This document shows positions 1 through 12,297 of a stretch of 47,500 nucleotides of DNA, one piece after another. Within the stretch, counting starts at the first letter, position 1. Every line of letters starts with the position of its first letter. The position numbers and the translations under genes were made by a program. The stretch covers positions 420,001 through 467,500 of the forward strand of contig CAJNDS010002117.1 of assembly GCA_905221605.1 (NCBI GenBank). The letters run 5' to 3'. The stretch comes from Symbiodinium natans (Eukaryota; Sar; Dinophyceae; Suessiales; Symbiodiniaceae). The notes beneath the pieces are model-generated. The model ran no database searches, had not been told where the DNA came from, and saw nothing but the letters and a program-made list of their open reading frames with translations.

Positions 1-1751
1 ACCGCTAGGAAATGGCCGTGCAACAAATGCATACCGCACCTCCAGCCGCCAGCGCAGCGTGAAGCTTCTAAACTCTGGACAAGAATCTTCAGAAAGTCTG
101 TTGAAAGCGTGCCAAACCCTGACATTGTGCCAGAAGTACGTGACGGCACAAACCAGCCCTCCCCCGCAGTATGACAAGAAAGTAACAATCCACTTTGTGT
201 TCGCCTCGCTTGCTCCACCACACGTGGTCAACTGCGTCATGTTTATGTAAAAGCAGAATGCAAACAGCAGCCCTGGGACAGCTGCCACATAAAAGGAACT
301 GCCCCGCCCGGGGCCAGCGCGTATAGTGCCCCAAACATCCACAGCGTCACCACCTCTACCAAATCCAGTCACATTCTCCAATGTGCCGGGTCCCATCCAG
401 CCAGAAGTTAAGGGCCGCTCCCACCAAAAACACAACTGCCAGGCGCACAGCGTACAAAAGGGCAGAGTTCTGATGATAAAAACCTGGCCGAGAGTACATG
501 TCCCGATGTGCAGCCATTGCTTGAAAAAAATAGGGCTGCGAATCTTTGCCCAATCGATGAATGGTAACTGAGTTGGGAGATGCTGGGAGCCGGCTGGGGA
601 CCAGGGCCAGCATCCTCTACGCTCTGCACGAACCCGACTTTGCACAAGCCTCTGTTAAGCAATCAGGCCAGCTACATCACAACAGCCCAGATACCCAAAG
701 ATGACAAGGTGTGAGCCGTATGCGAACACTTTGGGAACTACACTGAACTGTAAACTTAAATCTCATGCTCTATCATGCTCTACATCTCTTCAATCCAAAC
801 CAGCAATCGGAACTGCGGCCCTGCCAGATCTAGATTTTTTGCTCGTGTGCTCACATTTCAGAGATGCCCCGCCCTGCGGACACCTCGCTATGAGGCCCAG
901 CTCAGACCAAGGAGACCCGATGACTTCGGACTGCGGGGGAGAGATCCCCAACACAACTCGAGGTACTCAATGACTATGTATGATCATCGCGCAGCTTGTC
1001 AGCCACGATGTTGGGGGTCACCCCTCAAAGGTCGAGCACCATGCTCCCCTGCGGGACAATAATACACAGGCTACAACGGAGATCCTGCACAGGCATCATG
1101 ATAGGCTTCACCGATGTGCCATGAGATGCCAAGAGTCCAGCAGTCAGCCGCAAACACACAAAGAGAGTCGTAAACCTAACTAACACACAAGCCAACACAC
1201 ATACCATGCCAAAAGAGGAATTGAAGCAGGAAACGCTGCTACTCAGCTTCAAGCTTTTCAATAGCTGCAATAGCTGGCCTCCAGCGTTCGGATCTCTGAG
1301 ACGCTACCTCCTTTTGCTCCAGCAGTAAACCCGAGATCATGACCGTGGAAAGCCGCTGGTATATTTAGCGGGCACATAAGAGTTTGTATGGGCATCGCTG
1401 GGGCAAAGATGCCATCAATGCCGTCACACTTCATGGCCACCCTGGGCACCCTGTACGAAGGCCATTTCCTGGGATGACTCGACATGAGAATGCTCGAGAT
1501 GTAGCTCTTCCACTACTCAACGGTAGCAGGGCGGACGAGAATCGGATGACAGCTTATAGTTCAGCCCCACTTGGGCCACGTATAGGGTTGTGTAGACTTC
1601 TTTATTCACTTTATTCTTTCACTCTGACATAGTGGCTGGTGGGCACAGGGTACGACAGCAGGCAAAAACCAACGTGCACATTGGAGTAAGCATCCATGGG
1701 TCAGCTTGAAATTTTGCAAACTCGTGACTGATCCTGGGCTTGCGGCACTGT
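1..1751. other. Left flank with no supported gene
   Basis: This stretch lies downstream of the eIF4A-III stop codon on its strand. Short open frames exist on both strands, but none has a recognisable motif or a convincing AG|G acceptor paired with a GT/GC donor. Part of it, just left of 1752, should be the 3' untranslated region of the helicase gene. No polyadenylation signal could be identified with confidence. Confidence 0.5.
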
Positions 1752-4700
1752 CTAGATGAGGTCAGCCACATTCATGGGCATCTCGTCAATCTGGGTGGAA
1801 TAGAACCTCCGCTTCGCGAAGATCATCCCTACGGCGCACATCAGGTCACTGTTAAGGCAATGTAGCTGCAAAGTTAAGACCAGCGCTGCTCAATATCTCG
1901 CAAGATGCGGATGTCGTCATTCCTTGCAAATCAACACACACGCACGAGGAGGTCTCGGATCGGGTCTGGAGTGCTACTGCAGCAGCTTGATGAGCCTGGT
2001 CCGGTACAGGTGCAGGGAACTGCTCGGGATTGCAGAAAGGAACAACCAAAGTTTTGCACAGGGCTCAAGGCTTAGCTATCGAATCAATTCTATATCGCCG
2101 AGGTGCTTGACGAAGTTGATGGCAACACCCTTTCGTCCAAATCGTCCCGATCGACCGATGCGGTGAATGTACAGCTCGCGGTTGTTCGGGAGGTCGTAGC
2201 AAATGACCAGAGACACCTACCAGGGTGTCGAACATGCCATGGCAAAAGTCGAATCAGTGAGTGTCTACAGGCAGCATCAGGCAACCTGCTGAACATCCAG
2301 ACCGCGTCCCCACAGGTCTGTGGAGATCAGCACTCGGCTTGTGCCCGAGCGGAACCTGCGTGAAGGCATGAGCGTCCAGAATCAACGACACTTCCACCTC
2401 AGTTGAACTAAGGCAGCGGCTGCTGCATGATTGCATCTCGCTCCTTCTGCGGCATGTCGCCGTGAATTGAAGCAACCTCAAGCATATCAGGACCGGCAAT
2501 GGTACTAATCATTACAATGATTACAAATCTTGACCACGCCGTTTGCGAGAAACATTCACGACACCAGGCCTGACTTTTCAATTATGCAAGTTCGCAAAAC
2601 ATCCTCGTCAGATCCCGACACCACACTATTCGAGCCCCAGGCCTATCCCAAGCCCTTCCGAAGCCAGCACTCGCCCCCTCACTCTCCTAAGCCCCATCTC
2701 GAACACCCGGGCCGAAAACCCCCACAACCATTCAAAACACCTAGAAAACAGGGCCCGAACACTGCAACCGCTGCAAACACCCTGACCCAAACTCGGCACC
2801 GTGAAGTTGGCATCGCGCATCTTCTGCGTCAGCCAGTCCACCTGGTGGATACACGAGGCTTGGAGAGTTGGCGTATGTACGATTTGAGATATCGAGGCAT
2901 GGACTGCACAAAGACTTCTGCTTGATTGCAGGTTGTAAGATGTTTGTAAGGCATCTCAAAAGGCCGAAAAAGAAGAGTTGCTTTCAGAAGGTTGACCAGG
3001 GTATGCTTCCCAGACCCGAGCCTTCTGCTTCGTGTTGCAGAAAATCACCGCCTGGTGGCCACCACAATGCTAAAGATATCCGAAAGACTAGCCCAGGGCG
3101 ACTCACACCTGCCTGGGTGATTGTGAGGGTGTCATACCTTGGCAGGAGATCTTTACAACCTTTGCGCCTCAAGCTTTTGGCAGCAATTCTTTTCCTGTAT
3201 TACTGTATGGCTGCTTATGGGTGTTGTGTTGACGAAGTTCCAAGGAGGCATTTCAATCGTGCCCTCGAAAGCCACCTCAAGAAGTATGCAGAGAACACCG
3301 AGAATGTTGAACGCCGAGCTGCAGGTCGCAAAGCGTATCGAACTTCCACCTGGGCTCAGCTCGGCGAACGTGCATGCCATCCTGCACCATTGTTACCATG
3401 CTTTGGGTTCTGGGAGTAGACTGCATGTGCTTAGACGCTGCCAGCAGTCCGCCCATGTTGTGTCTTCTCGCTTTCTGAGTATCTTTCATCGGGCAGAATG
3501 GACCCTACATCAGCATGTTGGGTCGAGCAGCTGTTCGCGCTCCACTGCCACAAAGAACTGCTTGATGCCTTCCAAGGTCAGCCTGTGGCTTAAGACAGAG
3601 TGCCACAAGGTCAACCAGGATGGCTTGAAGAGATTGAAAGGACCTTTGCTGCAAAAATTGAAAATCCTTCCCTCATCAGGAGTTGATTAAAGTGGCAAAA
3701 AATGTGTCGGCTCCATAGAAGCCGGACCACAAGACTAAACCTGGTTAACCCTAAACCCTAAACCCTAAATCCTGGAGTTTCAGCTTCAAGGTTCTCAGGA
3801 TAAGGGTAGATCACAGTGGTATCTTCCAAGGGTCCCCTCAAGCCATCTCACACCGAGCCTGTGAGTCGTTTGAGGTTTAGAGCGGAGAGTGCTTTGAAAC
3901 TCTTATTTAAAAGACATTTCAACTCCGGAATAACCATTGAGCTCTAACTCCTAAAGCCCAACTCCAGGCCAAGAAGCTCGTCACGCTTCACCAGGACGCG
4001 GAATGGATTGTTCCTCGGGTTGCGGGATTGAGGTTGTGGCGAAACTTGACCAAGGCTTGTTGAAGATCTTCAGGGGTCTTGGAGCTCAGCGTTTGGATTT
4101 GGAGACCAACCTCAGGATCCTTCTGCGATGGTGCTTGGGCTGGCATCCAGCCTCGCCGACTGTTTACCGTAGCGTAGCCTGAGACGGCTGAAATCCTTGC
4201 TTTGCATGACTTCAAAAAGTAATTAGAGAGGATCCCAACCGCTTGTAATCAAGGGTCAACTCCTGTCATCAACCCTCGCACTTGCACAAAATGTGTTTTT
4301 TCTTCAGATGCTCTGCTCCTCGGCGTAAGAATTCATTGTGTTTTCACTTTCATGTTTTCGTGCAAAGATCAACTGCTCCTTGACGTGAAAACCATCTGAT
4401 CTAGAAGGCAAAACGCCTGAATGTTTGTTGCTCGCCTGTTGAGCGGCAGATTTCTAATCATCAGGGAACTCAACCAGAAGGTATCCAAGTTCCTGTGCAC
4501 CTGAGACCGCGATCGCGAAATTCATTCTTCGTGATTCGTGATGGCTGATTTGAAGCGAATAAGAGGTTTGCCACCACCTGCGTGGCTGCACCGCTGACGG
4601 CCGCGCAATCACCAAGTCCAGAGCCACTTCGAGGAGGATGAATATCCCCAGGCTGGGTCTTCTCCTGTTGTGCTATTGCTTTTCGATCATGAAAGGGACT

Positions 4701-7700
4701 GTCTGAGACCTTCGCTTCGGTCGTTTCCAACTCGTAGCCGAGATCAATAATGGATTGCTTCAGCGCACCGATTTTTCTTCCCAATCTTCGTCGTGACCTC
4801 CTTTGAGCTCATCACGATCGCATCGTAGATTTGTTGCGGTGCATTGAAGCACAGTGGCCAAGGCTTTGTCCACCACTCCTGCTCGCTGCAACGAGAGCGT
4901 TGCAATGTTCGGAGTGCCAAGAGGGCCAAGACGGGACTCACGGGACTCACGGGTCGCTCGAAAAGCCGTGATATGCAGCTCTTGGAGTTCTTGGCCCATT
5001 CTGCTCCGTGGCGGAGTCTGGAGGAGTGACGCGGTGCAGTCGAAGCGTCGAAGCTACAAGGGGACTGCTGAGCTTGGACTCAAGACTGCCACATACTCGG
5101 CCCCTAGCTGAACTGACGGGTTCAGGTTTAGGGTTCCCGGCCTTGGGCTCTTTCCTTCCGCCTTCTTTGCATCCTTTCTTGCACGTTTCCCTCTCTTTCC
5201 CGGAAAGACCTACAAAGGCTCTCCCAGGAACACATTGCGGTACCATCCCTGTTCACACCTTTAGCACACCCTTGTAAGCTTGCTTGCAGGGCCCACAATC
5301 CCGCAATCCTGTTACCGCACCAATTCTCGCTGAGCCACATGAACTTGTGCGTCATCTCCAGGACCTCGTGCCTGCACTGCTTGTGCTTTCAGAGTCGGGG
5401 TTGGATCTTCTGCATTCAAGCTGATTCAAGCCTGAACTCTAAACCTGTTCAGAGTTGTGCTTGCTTTCGTTTGCCTGCTTTTTTCTCCGCGCTAGGAACA
5501 ACTCCACAAAACTAGCGCCATCAACCCGAATGAAGCATTTATCCTAGAATCTGGTGGGGAAGCAAAACTGCCACCCTCCGGAAAGCAAAGCACGAGCGTC
5601 AGGCATCGCAGTGCTGCGTGCGCTGCATGTGTTGTGTGTGTCGCGTGTGTCGCGCGCGTGTGTTGCTTGTGTCGCGCGTGTTGCGCGTGTCGCGTGTGTC
5701 GCGGAGTGTCGCGATTTGTCGCGCGTGTGTGGTGTGTCGGGCGTGTGTGGCATCATGGAGCACCAATGCACATGGCGCCCGGGACGGGCACAAGATGGGC
5801 GGAAAGAGTATCACGCTAGCCGACTTGCGATCTTGGCATCAAGGACGTACGACACGATCACGCGAACACATCTACCGAAAAGCTTACCACTGTGTAGCAC
5901 AAACAAGGTGGCGACATCTCGCCGTGCATAAGGGATTCCGACCTGCAATTCGAACTGCTCAATCCCCTTTCGCGCGTGCTGTACGGGCTGTGCGAGCTGT
6001 GTGTGCTGTGCGTGCCGTGCGTGCTGTGCGTGTTGGCCGTGTTGTGCGTGTGGTGCTGTGTGTTGTGCGTGTTGTGCCTGTTGTGCTTGTGGTGCGTGTG
6101 GTGCGTGTGGTGCTTGTTCTGCGTGGTGATGTGTTGCGTGGTGATGTCTCAAACGGTGACATGATGCCTGGCGATGTATTGCGTGGTGTCTTGTGTGGGT
6201 GTGTGTGTGTGTGTTTTGCGTGGTCTGCGTTGTGGGGTCTGTGTGCTGTGTGCTTCTGTGCTGCTGTGCTGTGTGGAACAAACCCAGAACTATGCTAGAG
6301 TTGGCCGGTGCTTAAGCTTCCTGTAGAGTTCACTCGCTTCCACCGAGGGGTTTTGGGGTACTTCGGAGGGCCCAGAGACACAGCCAAGCAGCTGCTTGGC
6401 AGCTTTATTATGCACGCTTTAGTTGCAAAGCTCTTTAAGACACCACCCCTTCCGCAGTCCGTGCAGGCAAATCACGGCATGGTGGCGGAGACCAGCACCA
6501 CCTGCGCCCGTCTGTGCCCCATGCTCCAGGTATCTCTCTAGGATTTCTGTGGCATGCGATGCTTCTGCTTGAACGAACTTTAGGGACACTGTCTGAAAAG
6601 CATTCTGGCCAATATGACATCTTTCCTGCCCTCGAAACAAAGGGGTCGAGAAATCCAAAATGATATGCAAAATGCCAGCTTCCAGGCTCCCCCCCCCATG
6701 GCCTGATGCAAGACCCTTTCGTGGTTGGCGCACGCAATGGCCAACGAAAACCCTTCTACCAGGAAATGTTCGCATGGATAAGCTTGCCAGGGTGCAAGAC
6801 TTGGCAGAGTGTCTGAGCTTCATAATTCACTGAGAGTTCGGGATCTCTCACAAAGGCCTACAGAACCAAGCGAACTGGCTAGCTGCAAGCGATATAGCCG
6901 CACAGGCAGAACTAGATCTGAGTTTGAATCTATAATCACATGTTACTATAGTGCTCACCCGCTCAGCGCCCGACCTGAGTAGAAGGCGGGAGGTATCTGT
7001 AGATATCGTAGACCTGCTCCTTGAAGCCCCTGGCACGTCAAGCGTTCGCACTCAAGACGACACAACAGGCTGTGTTGGCTGTGTTTGAGAGCCTTGGGGA
7101 TTTTTGTGATGCTGAGATGCATTCGGTCAAGGGTACGTTCATGCCAGCTCGGGAAAACATGGGCAATGGGAAGATCCATAAGTGTTCAAAAGCTATCAAT
7201 CTGCAACAGCCGAGCACTGTTCGTCTTGTTCGTGGTGTAGAGAGCAACTTCTCCTGCGCTTTTTGTCTTTCTTGGCTCCTTGTTCTCCCATATATACTAC
7301 GCTCGCCATGACTCCTTCGGTTTCTGGATGAAGAAGACTTGTTCAAGCCGTTAAACAGTGGCGTCCACGCCGCCAGAAAAATGGCTACAGAACAAAGCGT
7401 CGAGTTGGAAGACACGGGTAGTGGAATCAGAAAGAAGCGAAGCAACGGGCCCAGCTGGACAGAATAAGCACCAGCCTCTCGTAGCCTCTAACCCTAACCC
7501 CCACACCGGCTTTCCGACTCGGGTCTTTCTGTCGTTAGCTGAGCCCTTTGCTCTTTTTGACTCGGTTCTGTGTTTGGTGGTGTCTGGCGCGCACCTAGAA
7601 CCTCAACAACCATAAATGCCCTACAAGTCTGAACTTGCGGCTCTTAGCGAGTGTTATACCACGAACCAATCCAGAATGGCACACTAGCAATCGCCCAGGC

Positions 7701-10700
7701 AACCTGTTGAGCATCTCGTCAGCTTCATCCAATACCAACATCTTGATGTGGCGTGTGCTGAAGTGGCGTTGCCTTACTCACGCAATCTCACGCAGGGGCC
7801 ATGGGCTGGTAGGGAATGAAGGGAACATGCAGTAACGAGCGTATGCGAGCAGTGTCAACACACTGGCAACTATCTGTGGGCACTTCCGCAGCTACTTCTG
7901 AGACATGTGCTGTCATGTACGGCAGTAGCCAAGCTTGCCTGTACACCGACAAGCCTAATGGAGAGGCATCGGATAGGTTCAGCCTGTAACCTGCCAAGCG
8001 GCTGGATCATGTGGAAGACCCGCCCAGGTGTGCCAGAAACTATCTGCACTCCGGCTTCGAAAGTGTGGATGTCATCAGACACACGCTTTCCACCGATGCA
8101 CACGTGAACCTGAACGTTGAGATAATCACCTCAGCTTCGCTCTCTCGCGTGAGTTGATACCACCAAGCACCAGGAGACTCCCCCAATTAACCGACGCACT
8201 ACATCATGGTAACGATACAGGTCGGAGATGGCTGAGCATACATAGAATAAACACACAAGAATACACTATTGTATTTCCCCAATCAGAGTGGCAACACTAA
8301 GGGATCCAACGTCAAGGGTAGACGGGGCTAGATTGGCGTTCCCACGGGGTGCCCACGGCCAGCGCCCTCGGCCCAGAGCATGGTTTTGCCAAAGGCCTGC
8401 TTGCATTTTGAACGAAAACCTCGCTGTTGCCTAGGCGCGGGCGTGGCAGCGGTGTGCTGTCGTCGCTTTTGGACTTCTGGGCTCACGAAGTGCGAAACTG
8501 TCAGTGCCAATGGAATGTTGTCTGCAGTTTGAGGAATGGCCTCGGTCGATTTTGAATGTGCTCTAGGAGCATTGGAGTGTTCTTTCGAGTCCCCATGGTC
8601 CCGCACTGTTTGGTGTTCACGCTGGCACAATATAGACGCATGGTGCACATTCATGTTTCACCAGAGTCAAAAAAGGCGCAAGTAACACATGAACCCTGCA
8701 CGAAATGCAAAGTGCCAATGTTGTCAAGATGCCCAGGGCCAAGCAGACCTTTTGACTTTGCTCCGCCAGCTCGCGTGTAGGTGAAAGGAACAATGCCTGA
8801 CCGCAGGCACTAGTGACTAGTCACTAGTGAGTGCATGCATCTGCAAGCAATCGGGAATGTCGGAACTCCACGAAGCAAAAATCATTGACTCGCCGTTCAA
8901 TCAATGCTTCAGAGCTGTCAACACCGATTGCAAACACACACGCACACACAGACACAGACACAGACACAGGCACGCGCACATACACACACACATATACACA
9001 AACACATACACATACACGTACACATATAGGTACACGTACACATACACATACACATGCATGCATACATACAGACATATGCTGAAGAACTTTGGCATCCCGT
9101 CTCTTCAAAGCACATCAGCTCTACACTTTCGGGTAGAGGACAGTCCAACCACAAGCGCTTTGCTTAGGCCGCAAATTATGGCACATGTACCGACCGCGAG
9201 GTAAGCAAGCCAGTCATGTGTCTAAGCTTTCGCCTTGCAGTTTAGTCCTCGCTACCTCAGTGCTCGCGTTCTGTGCAACACCTAATGGTCCACCTGCCAT
9301 CGTCAACCATTGTGGAATCGAATGGTGCTGGGAACGGCAACTCACCTCTCTATATCCTGATCAGCATCTTGTCAACACCGCATTTCTGCATGTCAGCTCG
9401 CCATGCTCAAGGGCGTAGACATGCACTTCGCTAGACCAACTTTTAAATTTTAGCTTTGAACCATGTGTGTTATTGTTGCTACTGACTTCGGCCCTCCTTG
9501 CTTGTTGGCCCTCCGGTTTGCAGTCGTCAACCCTTGTGGTTTTGCCGTTCTGCGAGGTGCCCAAGTGCCCAAGCCTGTCCAGAAAGCAGGAACACGTGGC
9601 GGCTCTTCAGGTGCATCGGTATTCAAGTGATTCTTCTTGCCGATTGTCTCATCTGGTCTCTTAATGTCTCTTAATAGCTTACAATTCTCTACCCAAGCCG
9701 GGTACTTATGCTGTCGCGCTATGAGAATATTTTACAGTACCTCTTGATTTGACAGCAGGGACCCCAACTTTTCAGAGGCTCGGGGCGTTCAAACTTCTCA
9801 ATGTGTTCTGCATTTTCCATCTTTTTGGGGGGGTGGAGGGGAGGGTGGGTGGGGGCGTCCAATATTGTCAGATTGCCGTCTGGGAACGGTTCTTTTGCGT
9901 GTTGCTGGCGTGCTGCAGCAGCTGGACTGTGCAGAGGCAGCTGTGAAGTCACACAATGCCTTCTCCAGAGAAGATCGCGAAAAGAATGTGGTGCACTCCA
10001 AGCTTCTCAACATAACAAGCGTCAACGAGGATGATACTGTAACTAAGGTCAACACGTCAAAAATGTAGTTTGCCGCTGTGCCCCTCTAATGAAGGGAAAC
10101 TGTGCCACACATGCAATAGCCTAACTATTGGCCTAATTACGCAAGGTGCAATCCGGACAATTTGTTGAACCTCGCGTTTTGGTCTCAGTATTGATGCTCG
10201 GGGGAACGTCTTATTGTCAACTGCATGGGGTTCACACAGCTTTGCTTTTTGGGCAACTGCCCTATCCAAAGTTATTTCCGAGATCCCGGGACAACCTTGA
10301 CATGAAATGGTGCGATCATTATGTCATGCTACGTCAATGAGCGCCGCAGATCAGTTGGTTTGACAGGGTGTAATTCTGTCCATGTTCAAGTGACCTGACT
10401 GGGTCTGGCTAATTTGATTGATGGAGGAGCCGCTCAACAAGCCGTATATTGTTTGCAAGCTTCGCGGGCCTTTCTGGCGCTCACATAGCGCGTACATCGC
10501 CTTTTTGTTCGACTGGCAGCCGAAGCTTGAAGCCAGATGCGCACATACAGCAAAAGCACGGCGCGCGAGCCGTCCGAATCATTGGATGAGGCTGGCGCAC
10601 ATCACTACATCCCAGCGTTAAAGCCTGAGGAGCCACTCAGCCCAAAGTGCCAAGCCTGAGGCTCGCGGGATGTAGTGTCCACAGTCTGCAGCGCACCCAA

Positions 10701-11760
10701 GCAAAAGACGCATGTCTTTCCTGCGACAGCCAAATAGGATAGTTTCCAGGGCTTGACATGAATAGCCATTACCGCAAGTAAATTTACAACATCAAGCAGG
10801 GTCGCGAAAAGAAGTGTATGCTCTATCTGAGCAAGAAGCCAATATAAGAGTATAACCAGCTGCTAGAAACGATGAAAGCAGTGAGCACGTCAACAAGTGT
10901 CTGACCATGTTGTGTGCCACTGCCTTGGATACTGCATGATGCTACACAGCAAATTTTAAAACTCTGCTTCTATGATCGGAAAAGGTGCGTTGATTAGTAG
11001 GCGGTTATTGTTTTGCATGAAATGGCCGAAAGCCCATCCGGGCCCATCCTGTACCGCTTTGCGACTGGACGATCACGTCTCGGCCCTTGAGGATGGGAAG
11101 AATCGCCCGCTGCTGCACCGCCGAGGGCCGTTCGAAGCCTAACTACAAGCCACCAAGGAGAAAGCAGAAAACGATTTCAACATGTTTCAAACTGGGTTTC
11201 AAGCTTCTGCTATCTCACGCTGCTGGTTGCGCACCGATGTGAGAAGGCACATGGCAATGGGAGAGCGGGCCTGTCGACTAGAACCTTTCCACATGAAGGG
11301 TTTATGGGTCTAAGCGTCTGGCCGTACGCATAGACGCCTGGCAGAGATTGTATGAGATTGTCAAAGGATCTTGTGGCAACTTGGTTGCCCTTCATGCAAC
11401 AGCACCGTTTCAGGGACCCACTGAACCCACCACACGCATGGCCCATGCAACCACCATCTTGCCTGTCGGGAGGAACTGAGTAGCAAATCGCCACAGCCAG
11501 TCCATTGCAGCAAAGAGCAACAAGCAGAGATGAAAAGAAAGAGACAGACTGCACAGGCTGGCTTTTTGGGGGTCATTTGCGTTCACTAGTTTCATAAGGG
11601 TTTCAGGAGTTATATACAGACAAGTCCAAAAAAGAGTGACACGCACATGGGGTCTTTGAACTCCGGTGAAATGAAAGGGGCGTTCGTGCAAGACTGAGAT
11701 TGGTGTGGAAGGGCCAGGGTTGGCAAAAAGTTGGCTGGTTGGTGGTCGTGGTGGTGGCGG

Positions 11761-11842
<82 letters not shown>

Positions 11843-12297
11843 GGGCTGGCAGGTGGCAAGCAGCAGGCAGGCAGGATTGATGGACCCAGGCAACTCAAGC
11901 ACTCAAAGTCTGTTGTGCTTTTTCTCAAGAACCACGTTTGGAGCCAGTATCCAACTGCTATACGAGGGGGAGTATCCAAGCGATAGCTGTTCCACCGTCC
12001 GTTGGTGGCTGAGTTGCGCATGCAAAGCTATCAAGTCAAGCCTGGGTTCGAAAAGCAAGCTCGAAAAGCAAGCTCCCACCTCGGAGCAAGTCTTCCTTGA
12101 GCCCAAGGGCATCGAAGGTAGGCAACACCTTGAGTTCCAGGCAAGCACAGCAACACGCCACTCATCCTAACGCAACCGTCCCGGACTACCCACGTCACCC
12201 GCCAAACGATTCATAACGGTCTGGGACTTGATGCCCCAGGCACTTCCACATCCTCAGAGGTTTCGAAGACCAGGCCCTCGTCGTTCGGCTTCGACAT
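1752..12297 (-). CDS. EIF4A3: eIF4A-III (DDX48/FAL1-type) DEAD-box RNA helicase, 22 exons, complete
   Basis: ATP-dependent RNA helicase and, in the known family, the RNA-clamping core of the nuclear exon junction complex. Exons, 5' to 3': 12244-12297, 12080-12128, 11323-11337, 11049-11138, 10656-10720, 8733-8796, 8003-8129, 7704-7772, 6975-7029, 6476-6501, 5336-5371, 3978-4013, 3532-3582, 3323-3349, 3113-3137, 3022-3051, 2800-2841, 2421-2476, 2286-2355, 2107-2216, 1887-1922, 1752-1806. They total 1188 nt (395 codons plus TAG) with every phase matching; human eIF4A3 has 411 residues. Motifs seen: Q-motif GF-E-PSA-QQ (40-49), motif I SQSGTGKT (65-72), Ia PTREL (97-101), Ib TPGR (146-149), II DEAD (170-173), III SAT (201-203), V TDLWGRG (318-324), [10 protein letters not shown] (347-354). 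The tail [15 protein letters not shown] separates it from eIF4A-I/II (SIEEMPLNVADLI type). Start: the ATG begins the leader [18 protein letters not shown], which matches the family's VEFETSE. The sequence TTCAG|GAC just before the ATG could be a spliced-leader acceptor. The weakest junction is intron 11, where MWNNP replaces the usual MTDP. Introns run from 61 to 1859 nt. Confidence 0.95.
3747..3770. repeat. Telomere-like CCCTAAA repeats inside eIF4A-III intron 12
   Basis: About three CCCTAAA units in a row lie within the 395-nt intron 3583-3977. The C-rich strand is on the plus strand, as in the large blocks at 37.7-39.5 kb. Another short degenerate run (CTAACCCTAACCCC) is at about 7485-7500 in intron 8. 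Confidence 0.8.
5590..6290. repeat. G/T-rich minisatellites in eIF4A-III intron 10
   Basis: Two irregular arrays lie within the 1104-nt intron 5372-6475. One (about 5625-5750) is built on GTGTCGCGT-type units and the other (about 5975-6290) on GTGCTGTGCGTG-type units. About 200 bases of ordinary sequence separate them. They create long cysteine/valine-rich and histidine/threonine-rich frames in several phases, which are not genes. Confidence 0.75.
8808..8829. repeat. Perfect 22-bp palindrome
   Basis: The 22 bases equal their own reverse complement and are built from overlapping ACTAGT cores: CACTAGTGA, CTAG, then the mirror image. It sits 12 bases upstream of exon 6 of the helicase gene, inside intron 5. 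A cruciform is possible. No function is visible. Confidence 0.85.
8937..9078. repeat. CA/TACACA microsatellite in eIF4A-III intron 5
   Basis: The array is a mixed run of CACACA, GACACA and TACACA units, about 140 bases long, in the 1859-nt intron 8797-10655. Open frames across it are artefacts of the repeat. Confidence 0.85.
11761..11840. repeat. (CTG)n trinucleotide repeat, about 27 units, in eIF4A-III intron 2
   Basis: Eighty bases of uninterrupted CTG/TGC repeat lie inside intron 11338-12079. Read on the transcript strand of the helicase gene it is CAG. Poly-Leu, poly-Ala, poly-Cys and poly-Ser frames cross it, but none is supported as a gene because the repeat lies between two firm exons. 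Confidence 0.9.

Noticed and set aside
9500-9564. P-loop-like GTSQNGKTT on the minus strand as the ATP-binding exon of the helicase
   Set aside because: The true motif I (SQSGTGKT) was found split between exons 4 and 5 (11049-11138 and 10656-10720).
11410-12170. Poly-Ala, poly-Leu, poly-Ser proteins across the CTG tract
   Set aside because: The tract lies in intron 2 of the firmly joined eIF4A-III gene.
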